Numbered from the stretch's first letter, positions 28,113 to 37,025 are shown. The stretch is DNA of 64,000 bases from an uncultured Croceitalea sp. (GCA_947495075.1 CANLXH010000001.1:930001-994000); one strand, 5' to 3'. Notes: generated by a model from the sequence alone, not told the origin. Made by a program: numbers and translations.

Positions 28113-28183
28113 CAAAAGCATCTGCCATTATCTTACAATTAATGGCTAAAAATCAACCCCGATTAGTAAGCTCTTGTTGTCTT

Positions 28184-29845
28184 TTATTCTTCAAAAGTTA
28201 GTTCTGCAGTAGCTGTAGCAATAGGATTATATACTTCCATTATCCATTTATCTTCTTGATACATTCCTGCAAGATCATCACCATAAGCATCTGTAGCTTC
28301 ACTTTTAGATTTAAAATCTGCTATATATACATAGTGTAAACCATTTTCTTTGTTGTAGAATTTCTTAGCGTCTAATCCTTTTTTCTTAAGATTATCCATA
28401 AAAGATTTTAAATATGTCTGGTTTTTAAAAACATTGGTAATCATGTAATATCCAGACTTTACGCCAACTACATTAGAACCATCTTGTGATTTAATTGGAG
28501 CTTTTTCAAACAAATCTGTTCTATAGTTAGCCCTATAGTTTTTCTTTGTTGTATTGGTATTTTCTGCTAAACGAGAATTTGTATAGCTACTTTTCTTCTT
28601 TGGTTTTGGTTCTTGGTAGTCTTGTTTAATTTCATGTCTTATTAGTCTAACCATAGTTTCAAAACGCTTTTCAAACATTTCGTCTCTTGCTTTTTCTATA
28701 GAATCTTGTCTTAATATAAGCTCATCAAGAATCAATCTATTTTCATATGCCACTGAGTTTTCATCAAGTAGGGCAGGAGCTCCTTTAGTTAATTCCTTCT
28801 TTAAGTTTAGAATTTGTTCTTCATAATTCTTTACTACTTCATCAATTCTAGCATCCTCAGATTGATTATCGGCGATATTTACATCAATACCCACCCCACG
28901 AAGGTGATCATCAAAAGAATAGGCCAACGATAATTCATGATTCCATCCTAAATTTTCACCTACTTGTGTTAAGTTTTTTTCCATTAAATACCCAAGGGAA
29001 AGCTTCTTATTTAAATTTACTCCAATACCTGAAGAAAAACCGTATGAATCGTCATAAGTAGTTTGTAACCATCCAAATGCAGGAAGGTCTAAAAGCACAG
29101 AACCTGTATATGATACATCTCCAAGAGCATTTGTTCCTATTTGTACCATTGGCATTAATCTACCATTTGCTAATAATCCTGTGGCTTTTTTAAAAGTATG
29201 ACTATACTGAAATGTACCCGTAATGCTTTCTACACCTAAGTTGGTTTCTAGTGCGTTTAATGTTTGGTTATAGACCACTAAATCCCTAAAATAAAGTCCA
29301 AAGTCAAATTTATTCAAGGATAAGTTAATTCCTGGTTCTACTGTAACTTTATTTTCTTTTCTGGCTTCTTCTAAAATAGGATCACTCTCATTAGTTACAA
29401 TTCTATTTTTATCTAAGCCTTGACTTAAGTAATTTACATTAGTACCAAATGCTAGTGCACTTTTTTCGCCTAATTGTACTGCCGTAGCATAATTAGCATT
29501 AAAACCGAACTCTTGAATAATACCTGACCATCTACCATAAACTCCAAGACCTAAAGCAGTATTCTTATCTAGTTTGTTACTAAAACCTAAATAATAGTTT
29601 TGGTTGTTATTTTCATAAGAAGCATATTGATTACGTAATAATACATTTAAATACGACTTATTTTCACGGACCAAAGAGAAAGTTGGGTTAATCAGGAATC
29701 TATTAAAGAACAACTGGTTGTGAAATGGACTCTCAATATTGTATTGATTCGTAGTTTCTGTCTCTTGGGAAATAATGCCTTGCGTTGCAGTAAATGCAAC
29801 TAAAAGTAATAATCCTACTTTAATATTTTGTTTTAGATAGCTCAT
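28184..29845 (-). CDS. PorP/SprF-family outer membrane protein with a SPOR-like C-terminus
   Basis: The 553-residue product has a signal peptide (LLLLVAFTATQGIISQ), then a PorP/SprF beta-barrel at about 30-320 (PFHNQLFFNRFLINPTFS, YLGFSNKLDKNTALGLGVYG). A charged helical linker follows (LRQDSIEKARDEMFEKRF region), and the last 80 residues resemble a SPOR domain (SGYYMITNVFKNQTYLKSF, LHYVYIADFKSKSEATDAY). PorP/SprF proteins work with type IX secretion and attachment of surface proteins. The usual length is about 300-350, so the tail is an addition. It follows the PD40 gene and both are probably one transcript. Confidence 0.85.
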   Translation of the reverse strand: MSYLKQNIKVGLLLLVAFTATQGIISQETETTNQYNIESPFHNQLFFNRFLINPTFSLVRENKSYLNVLLRNQYASYENNNQNYYLGFSNKLDKNTALGLGVYGRWSGIIQEFGFNANYATAVQLGEKSALAFGTNVNYLSQGLDKNRIVTNESDPILEEARKENKVTVEPGINLSLNKFDFGLYFRDLVVYNQTLNALETNLGVESITGTFQYSHTFKKATGLLANGRLMPMVQIGTNALGDVSYTGSVLLDLPAFGWLQTTYDDSYGFSSGIGVNLNKKLSLGYLMEKNLTQVGENLGWNHELSLAYSFDDHLRGVGIDVNIADNQSEDARIDEVVKNYEEQILNLKKELTKGAPALLDENSVAYENRLILDELILRQDSIEKARDEMFEKRFETMVRLIRHEIKQDYQEPKPKKKSSYTNSRLAENTNTTKKNYRANYRTDLFEKAPIKSQDGSNVVGVKSGYYMITNVFKNQTYLKSFMDNLKKKGLDAKKFYNKENGLHYVYIADFKSKSEATDAYGDDLAGMYQEDKWIMEVYNPIATATAELTFEE

Positions 29846-29964
29846 CTTTTCGGGGTTTAAAGTGAAACTGAGTATTTTCTACAGCATCTTGTAAGCATGC
29901 GGTTTAATTATCCATTTGTAACAATTAAAATGGTAAGGGTCTTATTGGCTAGGTTTTGGCTATG

Positions 29965-31113
29965 CTATTCTTCAAATACAGTTGATGAATAATCTGTGCC
30001 TTTATTATTATGTAGGGCTTTCATAAGACCTTCCTCGCTCTTTTCTACTAAAGAAGCATCTACTGGTTTAGAGTAAGAAATAGCTATTTGGCTTACTTTA
30101 TTTTTCTTTCCTCTATTAGACATTACATATCCCATTCCTTTTTCTGGCACTAGGGCGAGTGAAAAATCATCGTAAGCACTATTAATACCCTTGCCAAGAT
30201 TTACTGATTCTGTAAGTGTATTTTTTGCAACTTGGACAGCAAATAAATCTAAACCTCCATATCCTTTTCTACCTTCTGATGCGAAGAATAGTAAAGTTCC
30301 ATTCTTTAAGTTAGGATACAGGTCATTCTTTTTAGTATTTACTTTAGGACCCAAATTTTTAGGGCTCCCGATAGTACCATCAGGTTTTATATCAGAAACG
30401 TAAATGTCAAATTTCCCATAAGTACCCGGCATGTTTGAAGCAAAGAATAATCTTCTTCCGTCTGCTGAAACCGTAGGATGTTTTGCAGAGTAATATTTTG
30501 GGCAAATACCTATTTTTTGGATGTTTTTCCATTCACCAGCTACATTATTTGCTTTATACAATACATGTACTGGCTCCTTTTTAGAGAAAACACCATACTC
30601 TGGTTTTACATACGCTATTTTGCTAAAGTATGCTGTTTTACCATCTCTAGTAATACTCATCTCTGGGGAAAAATCTTCATCTTTTGCTAGAGTCTTTCGC
30701 TCATTAGAAGCGATAGATGGAGTAGAATTCTGTTGCAGAGAGACACTTTCTGCAATACCATAATCATTTTTTATTGTTGCCGCCCAGTCTTTATTATCAT
30801 TTGCAGTATTTCCATTTAATTTGTCCAACGCATATTCATAACGTTCCTGATAACTACTGCTTAAAGAGCCAACTTGTGTACTATTTTGTAGTTTTTCATA
30901 CCAGAAGATAGCAGCTTCATAGTTTTCGGTTAAGAAATTTACATTTCCAAGGTCTTGGAAGATTTCAATTTCTGAATACCCTTGTTTTAATAATTCTAAA
31001 TAGTCGTCAATCCTTTTGTCTGCTTCCTTAGTTGTCTTTTGTGCGTTTAGATTTAATGCAGTAGACAGAATAAAAACGAATAGAATTAATTTGTAAGTGG
31101 GGGAAGATTTCAT
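29965..31113 (-). CDS. Exported PD40 (TolB-like) beta-propeller protein
   Basis: With the ATG at 31113 the product is 382 residues and opens with signal peptide MKSSPTYKLILFVFILSTA; an earlier ATG 33 nt upstream would precede the signal with extra residues. A helical TPR-like part follows (YEAAIFWYEKLQ), then PD40 repeats: GKTAYFSKI, GRRLFFASNMPGTYGKFDIYV, and LLFFASEGRKGYGGLDLFAV. Such proteins accompany PorP/SprF proteins in Bacteroidota, often with an OmpA domain that is absent here. It is probably periplasmic and functions with the downstream PorP-like protein. Confidence 0.83.
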   Translation of the reverse strand: MKSSPTYKLILFVFILSTALNLNAQKTTKEADKRIDDYLELLKQGYSEIEIFQDLGNVNFLTENYEAAIFWYEKLQNSTQVGSLSSSYQERYEYALDKLNGNTANDNKDWAATIKNDYGIAESVSLQQNSTPSIASNERKTLAKDEDFSPEMSITRDGKTAYFSKIAYVKPEYGVFSKKEPVHVLYKANNVAGEWKNIQKIGICPKYYSAKHPTVSADGRRLFFASNMPGTYGKFDIYVSDIKPDGTIGSPKNLGPKVNTKKNDLYPNLKNGTLLFFASEGRKGYGGLDLFAVQVAKNTLTESVNLGKGINSAYDDFSLALVPEKGMGYVMSNRGKKNKVSQIAISYSKPVDASLVEKSEEGLMKALHNNKGTDYSSTVFEE

Positions 31114-31280
31114 AGCATTAAGATTTAGGGTTTTAATACAGAACAAATATCTACATAGAATTTCGCCTAATACTTATGAATTTTTCATAGGTTTTGCATT
31201 TAAACGGTTAAAAATGCATATAAACGAAATAAAAGATATATTTAATAGACAGAATAGTCTATCGTAGAATGTATTTTAGC

Positions 31281-32003
31281 TTAGAAATGTGTCTTTGAAG
31301 AATCAGAAACAAGCTGGTTAATCTCTTGTAATTCAGTAGAAGTTAAATCCCTCCATTTGCCAATAGGGACATCTAAATGTACATTCATAATACGGACTCG
31401 TTTTAATTTTCTTACGCGATAATCCAAATGTTCACACATTCTTCTTATTTGTCTATTAAGGCCTTGAGTCAATATTATTTTAAATTGTTTCTCGGAAATT
31501 TTCTCCACTTTACACTTTCTAGTAATAGTATCTAAAATGGGAACTCCATTTTCCATTTTAGTTATAAATTCATTGGTGATAGGTTTGTTTACGGTGACTA
31601 GGTATTCTTTTTCGTGATGGTTGCGAGCTCTTAGAATTTTATTTACAATATCCCCATCATTAGTCATAAAAATTAACCCTTCACTAGGTTTATCTAACCG
31701 ACCAATAGGAAATATCCTTGTAGGATAGTTTATGAAATCTATAATATTATCCTTCTCAACTCTTGTGTCTGTAGTGCAAACAATACCTACAGGTTTATTA
31801 AAAGCTAAGTAAACAGGTTTTTCTTTAGACTCTGAAATTGGTTCACCATCAACTTTTACTATATCACCTTCCTTAACTTTAGTACCTAATTCAGGGATTT
31901 TTCCGTTGATGGTAACTCTATCCTGTTCAATAAGTTTATCAGCAGCTCGTCTAGAACAGTATCCAACTTCACTTAAAAACTTATTTATTCTAGTTTCTTT
32001 CAC
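31281..32003 (-). CDS. rluF: 23S rRNA pseudouridine synthase, RluF/RluB type
   Basis: A 240-residue protein with an N-terminal S4 RNA-binding domain ([20 protein letters not shown]) and the RsuA/RluB/RluF catalytic motif [12 protein letters not shown] (Asp104). The closing part carries [29 protein letters not shown], typical for RluF. It makes pseudouridine in 23S rRNA near the peptidyl transferase centre. RluB is the alternative; the length and [11 protein letters not shown] pattern favour RluF. It lies downstream of tRNA-Ser on the same strand, with two terminators between. Confidence 0.9.
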   Translation of the reverse strand: MKETRINKFLSEVGYCSRRAADKLIEQDRVTINGKIPELGTKVKEGDIVKVDGEPISESKEKPVYLAFNKPVGIVCTTDTRVEKDNIIDFINYPTRIFPIGRLDKPSEGLIFMTNDGDIVNKILRARNHHEKEYLVTVNKPITNEFITKMENGVPILDTITRKCKVEKISEKQFKIILTQGLNRQIRRMCEHLDYRVRKLKRVRIMNVHLDVPIGKWRDLTSTELQEINQLVSDSSKTHF

Positions 32004-32041
32004 TTGTAAACAGGCGATATATTATTTGGTAAAGATAGATA

Positions 32042-32070
32042 CAAAAAAAGCTTCACCAAAGTGAAGCTTT
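32042..32070 (-). terminator. Strong minus-strand terminator
   Basis: AAAGCTTCAC (32047-32056) pairs perfectly with GTGAAGCTTT (32061-32070), loop CAAA. On the minus strand it is followed by seven T residues. It lies 137 nt beyond the tRNA-Ser terminator, so it may end readthrough or an unannotated short RNA. Confidence 0.8.
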
Positions 32071-32074
32071 AACA

Positions 32075-32107
32075 GAGAAAGAGGGATTAACTTTGTTGAA
32101 CCCCGAT
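32075..32107 (-). repeat. Partial copy of the tRNA-Ser 3' end
   Basis: GAGAAAGAGGGATT (32075-32088) is identical to the last part of tRNA-Ser at 32247-32260, and GAACCCC (32098-32104) matches the T-stem, with 9 extra nt where the T-loop would be. It looks like a decayed or displaced copy of the 3' half of the tRNA, about 170 bp away from it. Confidence 0.4.
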
Positions 32108-32206
32108 GGGAATCCTGGGCAAGCATAAAACCCTTGACAAGTTTTACTTGTTTGCTTTTGCATTTTCTTTTCCAAAGTCAAAGTGCAACTTCACTTTTCC
32201 ATAGAA

Positions 32207-32240
32207 AACACAAAACCCGCAACTTATGTTGCGGGTTTCT
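32207..32240 (-). terminator. Terminator directly after tRNA-Ser
   Basis: AAACCCGCAAC (32213-32223) pairs with GTTGCGGGTTT (32228-32238), an 11-bp perfect stem with loop TTAT. On the minus strand a T-rich run follows. It lies just 3' of the tRNA. Confidence 0.88.
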
Positions 32241-32244
32241 TTAG

Positions 32245-32329
32245 CGGAGAAAGAGGGATTCGAACCCCCGGAGGTGTGACCCTCAACAGTTTTCAAGACT
32301 GCCGCATTCGACCACTCTGCCATTTCTCC
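32245..32329 (-). tRNA. tRNA-Ser, anticodon TGA
   Basis: The 85-nt minus-strand sequence folds as a class II tRNA: acceptor stem GGAGAAA/TTTCTCC with discriminator G, D-arm, anticodon loop CTTGAAA (anticodon TGA at 32293-32295), long variable arm around GTTGAGGGTCACACCTCC, and T-arm GGGGGTTCGAATCCC. The long variable arm and UGA anticodon identify serine and read UCA and probably other UCN codons. CCA is not encoded. Confidence 0.97.
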
Positions 32330-32432
32330 TTATGCGGCTGCAAATATAGTAACCTTTTTTATTAATCTAAAAGAAGCATAACTATATTTTTTTAATGATT
32401 TCGAATACAACGAACAGTAGTACTTTTACTAT

Positions 32433-33194
32433 ATGGAAGAATGGTATCACTATCTCCTTTTAATTACAGTAGGTTTTGCTGTTGGGTTTATTAATACCGT
32501 AGCAGGGGGTGGGTCTTTACTTTCGTTACCGGTTTTAATTTTTCTAGGATTGCCTCCAGCAGTTGCAAATGGCACTAACCGCGTTGCAATTGTAGTACAA
32601 ACGGCTATGGCAACTGCAGGATTCAAAAGTAAAGGTGTAAGTACATTTCCTTTCAATATATATTTAGGTATTTCTGCGCTGCTCGGAGCTATAATTGGTG
32701 CCAGAATAGCTGTAGATGTTGATGGTGAAGCTTTTAACCGAATCCTCGCTATTGTAATGTTATCTGTAGTACTGATTATTATTTTTAAACCAAAAATCAA
32801 GATCACTAACTTAGAAGAAAGGCTTACTGGTAAATATTTATGGGTAGGGATTCTAGTTTTTTTCTTTTTTGGTATTTACGGAGGTTTTATAAATGCAGGC
32901 CTTGGTTTTTTAATAATATTATTTTTAAATTTTGTAAACCGAATGACCTTAGTAAGGGCTAATGCAACTAAAGTTGTTGTTGTTTTTACCTACATGTTAT
33001 CTGCATTAGTGATTTTTGTTTTAAATGATAAAGTAATTTGGTTGGTTGGTTTGGTACTTGCTATTGGAAATGGCACAGGAGCATGGGTCGCAAGTAGATT
33101 TTCAGTAAAAAAAGGAGACGGTTTTATAAAAACCTTTTTAATAGTAATGGTAGTTATTATGGCTATTAAGCTGTGGTTTTTTAGTGATTATTAA
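32433..33194 (+). CDS. TauE/SafE (TSUP) family membrane permease
   Basis: The 253-residue product is almost entirely hydrophobic, with about seven or eight helices and the two-fold repeat of the TSUP family: VGFAVGFINTVAGGGSLLSLPVLI at the start and GIYGGFINAGLGFLIILFLNF in the second half. The family exports sulfite, sulfoacetate or related anions; the substrate here is unknown. It is 16 nt before the DegT aminotransferase gene, so the two are probably co-transcribed. Confidence 0.9.
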   Translation: MEEWYHYLLLITVGFAVGFINTVAGGGSLLSLPVLIFLGLPPAVANGTNRVAIVVQTAMATAGFKSKGVSTFPFNIYLGISALLGAIIGARIAVDVDGEAFNRILAIVMLSVVLIIIFKPKIKITNLEERLTGKYLWVGILVFFFFGIYGGFINAGLGFLIILFLNFVNRMTLVRANATKVVVVFTYMLSALVIFVLNDKVIWLVGLVLAIGNGTGAWVASRFSVKKGDGFIKTFLIVMVVIMAIKLWFFSDY

Positions 33195-33210
33195 TATATA
33201 AATAAAGTAA

Positions 33211-34404
33211 ATGCCAGGATTTGAAAAATTTGGTGAGTTAGAAAAGGCAGAGGTACAAAGTGTATTGGATACAGGAGTATTAATGCGATATGGATTTGAT
33301 GGAATGCGTGATGGAAATTGGAAAGCAAGGGAATTAGAAAAATCCTTGGCAGAAAGAATGCAAGTTAATCACGTACATACTGTAAGCAGTGGTACAACAG
33401 CATTAACTGTCGCTTTATTGAGCGCAGGCATTGGAGCTGGAGATGAAGTTATTATGCCAACTTTCACCTTTGTGGCAAGTTTTGAATCTATTCTAGCTAT
33501 TGGAGCAATTCCTGTTTTGGTAGATGTGGATGATACATTAACACTTAATCCCCAAGCTGTTGAAAAAGCAATTACCGCAAAGACCAAAGTTGTAATGCCC
33601 GTACATATGTGTGGTTCTATGGCAGATTTAAAGGCTTTAAAGCTAATATGTGAAAAGTACAGCTTATTATTGTTAGAAGATGCATGCCAGGCAATAGGAG
33701 GAAGTTACAATGGCAAACCACTTGGTAGTATTGGTGATTTAGGTTGTTTCTCTTTTGATTATGTAAAAACGATTACTTGTGGTGAAGGTGGAGCAGTAAT
33801 AACCAATAATGAGGCGTATTATGAAAATGCACATAAATATTCAGACCATGGACATGATCATGTTGGGAATGATAGGGGAGCAGAGCAGCATCCTTTTTTA
33901 GGATATAATTTTCGTATTTCTGAGTTAAATGCAGCGGTTGGTTGCGCTCAAATTAAACGTTTAGACGAATTTGTTGAAATCCAAAAACGTAATTATACTA
34001 TTTTACGAGATACACTTGAACTAATTCCCCAAGTTACTTTTAGACGTGTTCCAGAAGGTGGTATAGAAAACTATTCTTTTCTAAATTTCTTTCTTCCTTC
34101 TGAAGAAATTACTAGAAAAGTGCATAAAGCTTTAGGAGAAAACGGAATAGATACCTGTTTTTACTGGTTTGATAATAATTGGCATTATTACCGTAAATGG
34201 GAGCACTTAACCAATCTTAAATCATTAGGTAAATTACCACAAGAAGTTAAGAATGGTCTTCCAGATTATTCAAAGTCTGACTTTTCAGAGTCCGACCATT
34301 GGATGGGCAGGACTATTTCAAGTTTAATAAAATTGAGTTGGACCGAAGAAGAGGTGAGAAATAGAGCAACAAAAATGGTTGAAACAATGAAAGCTACATT
34401 TTAA
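33211..34404 (+). CDS. DegT/DnrJ/EryC1/StrS-family PLP aminotransferase
   Basis: A 397-residue PLP protein with the sugar-aminotransferase fold: SSGTTALTVALL, EDACQAIGGSYNGK (PLP-ring Asp) and the internal-aldimine Lys186 in FSFDYVKTITCGEGG. Members transaminate nucleotide-linked keto sugars or similar substrates; no sugar biosynthesis genes are adjacent, so the substrate is unclear. It is co-directional with the TSUP permease. Its TAA overlaps the convergent ribB stop in a shared TTAA. Confidence 0.9.
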   Translation: MPGFEKFGELEKAEVQSVLDTGVLMRYGFDGMRDGNWKARELEKSLAERMQVNHVHTVSSGTTALTVALLSAGIGAGDEVIMPTFTFVASFESILAIGAIPVLVDVDDTLTLNPQAVEKAITAKTKVVMPVHMCGSMADLKALKLICEKYSLLLLEDACQAIGGSYNGKPLGSIGDLGCFSFDYVKTITCGEGGAVITNNEAYYENAHKYSDHGHDHVGNDRGAEQHPFLGYNFRISELNAAVGCAQIKRLDEFVEIQKRNYTILRDTLELIPQVTFRRVPEGGIENYSFLNFFLPSEEITRKVHKALGENGIDTCFYWFDNNWHYYRKWEHLTNLKSLGKLPQEVKNGLPDYSKSDFSESDHWMGRTISSLIKLSWTEEEVRNRATKMVETMKATF

Positions 34405-35543
34405 TAGTTCACATATTCAACAATTTCCATACCATAACCTACAATACCTACACGCTTAGTTTGCTCAGAATTAGTGAGTAATCTTATCTTGGAAATGTTT
34501 AAATCATGAAGAATTTGTGCGCCAATTCCAAAATCCTTAGTATCCATTTCAATTTTTGGAGCTTTGGTTACACCTTCTTCCTGTAAATCCTTAAATTCAG
34601 CTAATCTATTTAGTAAGTTGTTTGATTGATTTCCTTGGTTTATGAATACCATAGCGCTTTTCTCTTCAAGATTTAACCTATCAAACATCATTTTTAATGT
34701 TTCATCTGGGTTTTTGGTCAAAGTTCCCAAGATGTCATTGTTTACTAAAGTAGAGTTAATCCTTGTTAATATAGGTTCGCCGCTTTTCCATGTACCTCTT
34801 ACAAGGGCTACATGTATTTGATTATTTGTTGTTTGTTTATATGCTCGCAAGCGAAATTTCCCAAATCTTGTAGTAATATCAAAAGCTTCTTTTCGTTCAA
34901 TTAGACTATCATGCTCCATTCTATAGGCGACTAAGTCCTCAATTGAAACAATCTTTAGGTCAAACTTTTTGGCAACTTCTATAAGTTGCGGAAGTCTTGC
35001 CATACTACCATCTTCATTCATTATTTCGACAATAACTCCTGCTGGTTTTAAACCGGCCAGCCTTGCGAAATCTATTGCCGCTTCCGTGTGTCCTGTACGG
35101 CGTAATACGCCACCTTCTTTTGCTATTAATGGAAAAATATGACCTGGTCTTGCTAATTCGTGCGGTTTTGTTTCAACTTCGGTTAAAGCAATAACAGTTT
35201 TGGCGCGGTCTGAAGCAGAAATACCGGTAGTTACTCCATTTCCTCTTAAATCTACAGATACTGTAAATGCGGTTTCTAGAGGGTCGGTATTATGCGTAAC
35301 CATTTTATGTAATCCTAGGTCTTTACAGCGCCCTTCGGTTAATGGAGCGCAGATTAAACCTCTACCATGGGTGGCCATAAAGTTTATAGTCTCTGGAGTA
35401 ATTAATTCCGCAGCAGCTAAAAAATCCCCTTCATTCTCTCTGTTTTCATCATCTACCACGATAATTACTTTCCCTTGCTTAATATCAGCAATAGCTTCTT
35501 CAATGGTATTTAATTGGATGGTATTATTCAATGTTTCAATCAT
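34401..35543 (-). CDS. ribB: 3,4-dihydroxy-2-butanone-4-phosphate synthase with a degenerate GTP cyclohydrolase II domain
   Basis: Residues 1-205 are a complete RibB with VVDDENRENEGDF, THGRGLICAPL, SASDRAKT and HIFPLIAKEGGVLRRTGHTEA, so this half should make the four-carbon riboflavin precursor from ribulose 5-phosphate. Residues 220-380 align with RibA by order (EPILTRINST, KDFGIGAQILHDL, KIRLLTN, GYGMEIVE), but the zinc motif is replaced (TRINSTLVNNDILG and KNPD at 260-280) and no Cys occurs after residue 73. That half is probably not a GTP cyclohydrolase. Last gene of the tpx-to-ribB operon, overlapping the LptF/G gene by 4 nt. Confidence 0.92.
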   Translation of the reverse strand: MIETLNNTIQLNTIEEAIADIKQGKVIIVVDDENRENEGDFLAAAELITPETINFMATHGRGLICAPLTEGRCKDLGLHKMVTHNTDPLETAFTVSVDLRGNGVTTGISASDRAKTVIALTEVETKPHELARPGHIFPLIAKEGGVLRRTGHTEAAIDFARLAGLKPAGVIVEIMNEDGSMARLPQLIEVAKKFDLKIVSIEDLVAYRMEHDSLIERKEAFDITTRFGKFRLRAYKQTTNNQIHVALVRGTWKSGEPILTRINSTLVNNDILGTLTKNPDETLKMMFDRLNLEEKSAMVFINQGNQSNNLLNRLAEFKDLQEEGVTKAPKIEMDTKDFGIGAQILHDLNISKIRLLTNSEQTKRVGIVGYGMEIVEYVNY

Positions 35544-37024
35544 GCTGCTTTTACTTTCTTTTTAAATATTCCTTTTAGTGCATCAAGAACATTACCCATA
35601 CTCATTAACCCTCTATCCGCTGTTGCTCTCCGGGTTAAAAAGATACTTAAGGGTAGCATAATAAGTGTAGAAAGCCATGCTCCAAAGATAGGATGCATTT
35701 CACCTTTTTTGGCATAATTTTCTGCAAAGACACCAATGAAATAATAGGTTAAAAACAAGATTATTGCAATAACCATTGGTAGACCAAGTCCTCCTTTGCG
35801 AATTATAGCTCCTAATGGAGCAGCCACAAAAAATAAAATAATACAGGAGAACGCTAATGCAAATTTTTTATGGTAAGATAAAATATGGCGGTTATAGATT
35901 TCATACCGTTTATTAAGTTCCACTTTTTTTCCTCTAATGGTATTTAAAACATTAGTAACGGTATTCTTAGCGTTGATTAACAATTGTGTTTTTTGCCATT
36001 CTGGTAAGGCAGCAAGTAAATCATCCGTACTTTTTATAGTGTCCAAAATCTTATTATTCGATTCAGTAGCATATTCTAAGGATAACTTTGTATTTATTGA
36101 GTCATTTTGTCTTATTGGGAAGGCACCCATTCTAACGGAGATGCTTTTGGAAAATGCATTAACCTGTTTAAGGTTATTTGTTTTTAAAGAATCTATATCC
36201 TTGCTCAAACGAGAGATATTCTTCATTTTATCAGTCGTAATATCAGATTCTTCCTCCATATTTTTATTGGTCAAAGCAGAAATATCAATATTCTTAGTAT
36301 AAACTTCAAATTTTGACCTATTAAAAGGATATTTGCGTTCAGATTCTTTTTTCTTTGGTTTTAGCTCTTCATAATAATGACCATCATTTAAGACTAACTG
36401 AATAATATCTGATTCTTCACTACTAATCAACTCACCATTCTTAGCTTTTATAACAGTTGTATTAACTTTTGTTTTTGATTTTTGATGAATTACAATGTCT
36501 TCTAAAAATTGGTCATTATCTCCAGATTTTTTGCCAACTTTCATATTCATATCCGTTCCTTCAATATCACTAAAGACACCTTCCACAATAACTGCTGCTG
36601 GTTTTACCTTGGCAATATTGCGGCGCATATTAAATATTTTTTGTTCTGAGGCTGGGATAACACTATTTGCAAAAAAGAAGGTAAAACCACCTAGTAATAT
36701 GGTAAACACAATAAGACTACGCATTGCTTTTTGAAGCGAAATACCAGAAGCCTTCATCGCAGCGAACTCATAGTTCTCTGCAAAGCTTCCAAAAGTTAGT
36801 ATGGATGAAAGTAAAACGGTTAAGGGTAATACCTTCTCAGTTAAATTTGGCATTAAGTAAAAGAGAAACTTACCAATAATCCAAATATCAAGGTCTTTCC
36901 CGGCAAGATCGTCTATAAAAAGCCAAACCGTTTGGAATATGAAAATGACCATCAATATTACAAACGAACTGAAGAAATTATAAAGAAATCTCGATAATAT
37001 ATATCGGTCGATTAGTGGTAACAC
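35540..37024 (-). CDS. LptF/LptG-family permease (YjgP/YjgQ)
   Basis: The 494-residue product has three helices at the N-terminus (about 12-35, 55-80, 100-125), a large central periplasmic beta domain and three helices at the C-terminus (about 390-470), the LptF/LptG layout. Motifs DRYILSRFLYNF, PLTVLLSSILTFGSFAENYEFAAMKASGIS and the C-terminal FVAAPLGAIIRKGGLG are characteristic. It would extract lipopolysaccharide with LptB and a partner. F and G cannot be told apart. It lies 1 nt from lolA and overlaps ribB. Confidence 0.92.
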   Translation of the reverse strand: MLPLIDRYILSRFLYNFFSSFVILMVIFIFQTVWLFIDDLAGKDLDIWIIGKFLFYLMPNLTEKVLPLTVLLSSILTFGSFAENYEFAAMKASGISLQKAMRSLIVFTILLGGFTFFFANSVIPASEQKIFNMRRNIAKVKPAAVIVEGVFSDIEGTDMNMKVGKKSGDNDQFLEDIVIHQKSKTKVNTTVIKAKNGELISSEESDIIQLVLNDGHYYEELKPKKKESERKYPFNRSKFEVYTKNIDISALTNKNMEEESDITTDKMKNISRLSKDIDSLKTNNLKQVNAFSKSISVRMGAFPIRQNDSINTKLSLEYATESNNKILDTIKSTDDLLAALPEWQKTQLLINAKNTVTNVLNTIRGKKVELNKRYEIYNRHILSYHKKFALAFSCIILFFVAAPLGAIIRKGGLGLPMVIAIILFLTYYFIGVFAENYAKKGEMHPIFGAWLSTLIMLPLSIFLTRRATADRGLMSMGNVLDALKGIFKKKVKAA

Positions 37025-37025
37025 G

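Larger units (their letters stand above)
27597..28183. other. 587-bp AT-rich intergenic region
   Basis: No convincing reading frame is seen in either direction in this stretch, the longest gene-free region of the window. It contains a perfect palindrome at 27752 and the terminator of the PorP gene near 28078-28112. The rest is AT-rich sequence that probably holds the promoter and leader of the response regulator gene; no clear TAnnTTTG box was found. Confidence 0.6.

Noticed and set aside
27597-28183. CRISPR array or insertion sequence in the long gap
   Set aside because: No regular repeats, no terminal inverted repeats and no transposase frame are seen here or elsewhere in the window.
32022-32126. 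34-codon minus-strand frame starting MLAQDSHRG
   Set aside because: It runs through the terminator stem at 32042-32070 and the tRNA-like remnant, so it is more likely a by-product of these.
32183-32365. 60-codon plus-strand frame across tRNA-Ser
   Set aside because: It lies antisense to the tRNA and its terminator; no coding features.
35200-35565. 121-codon open frame antisense to ribB
   Set aside because: It overlaps a strongly conserved gene and the peptide resembles no protein.
36495-36734. 79-codon frame inside the LptF/G gene
   Set aside because: Shadow frame on the opposite strand of a real gene; no independent evidence.
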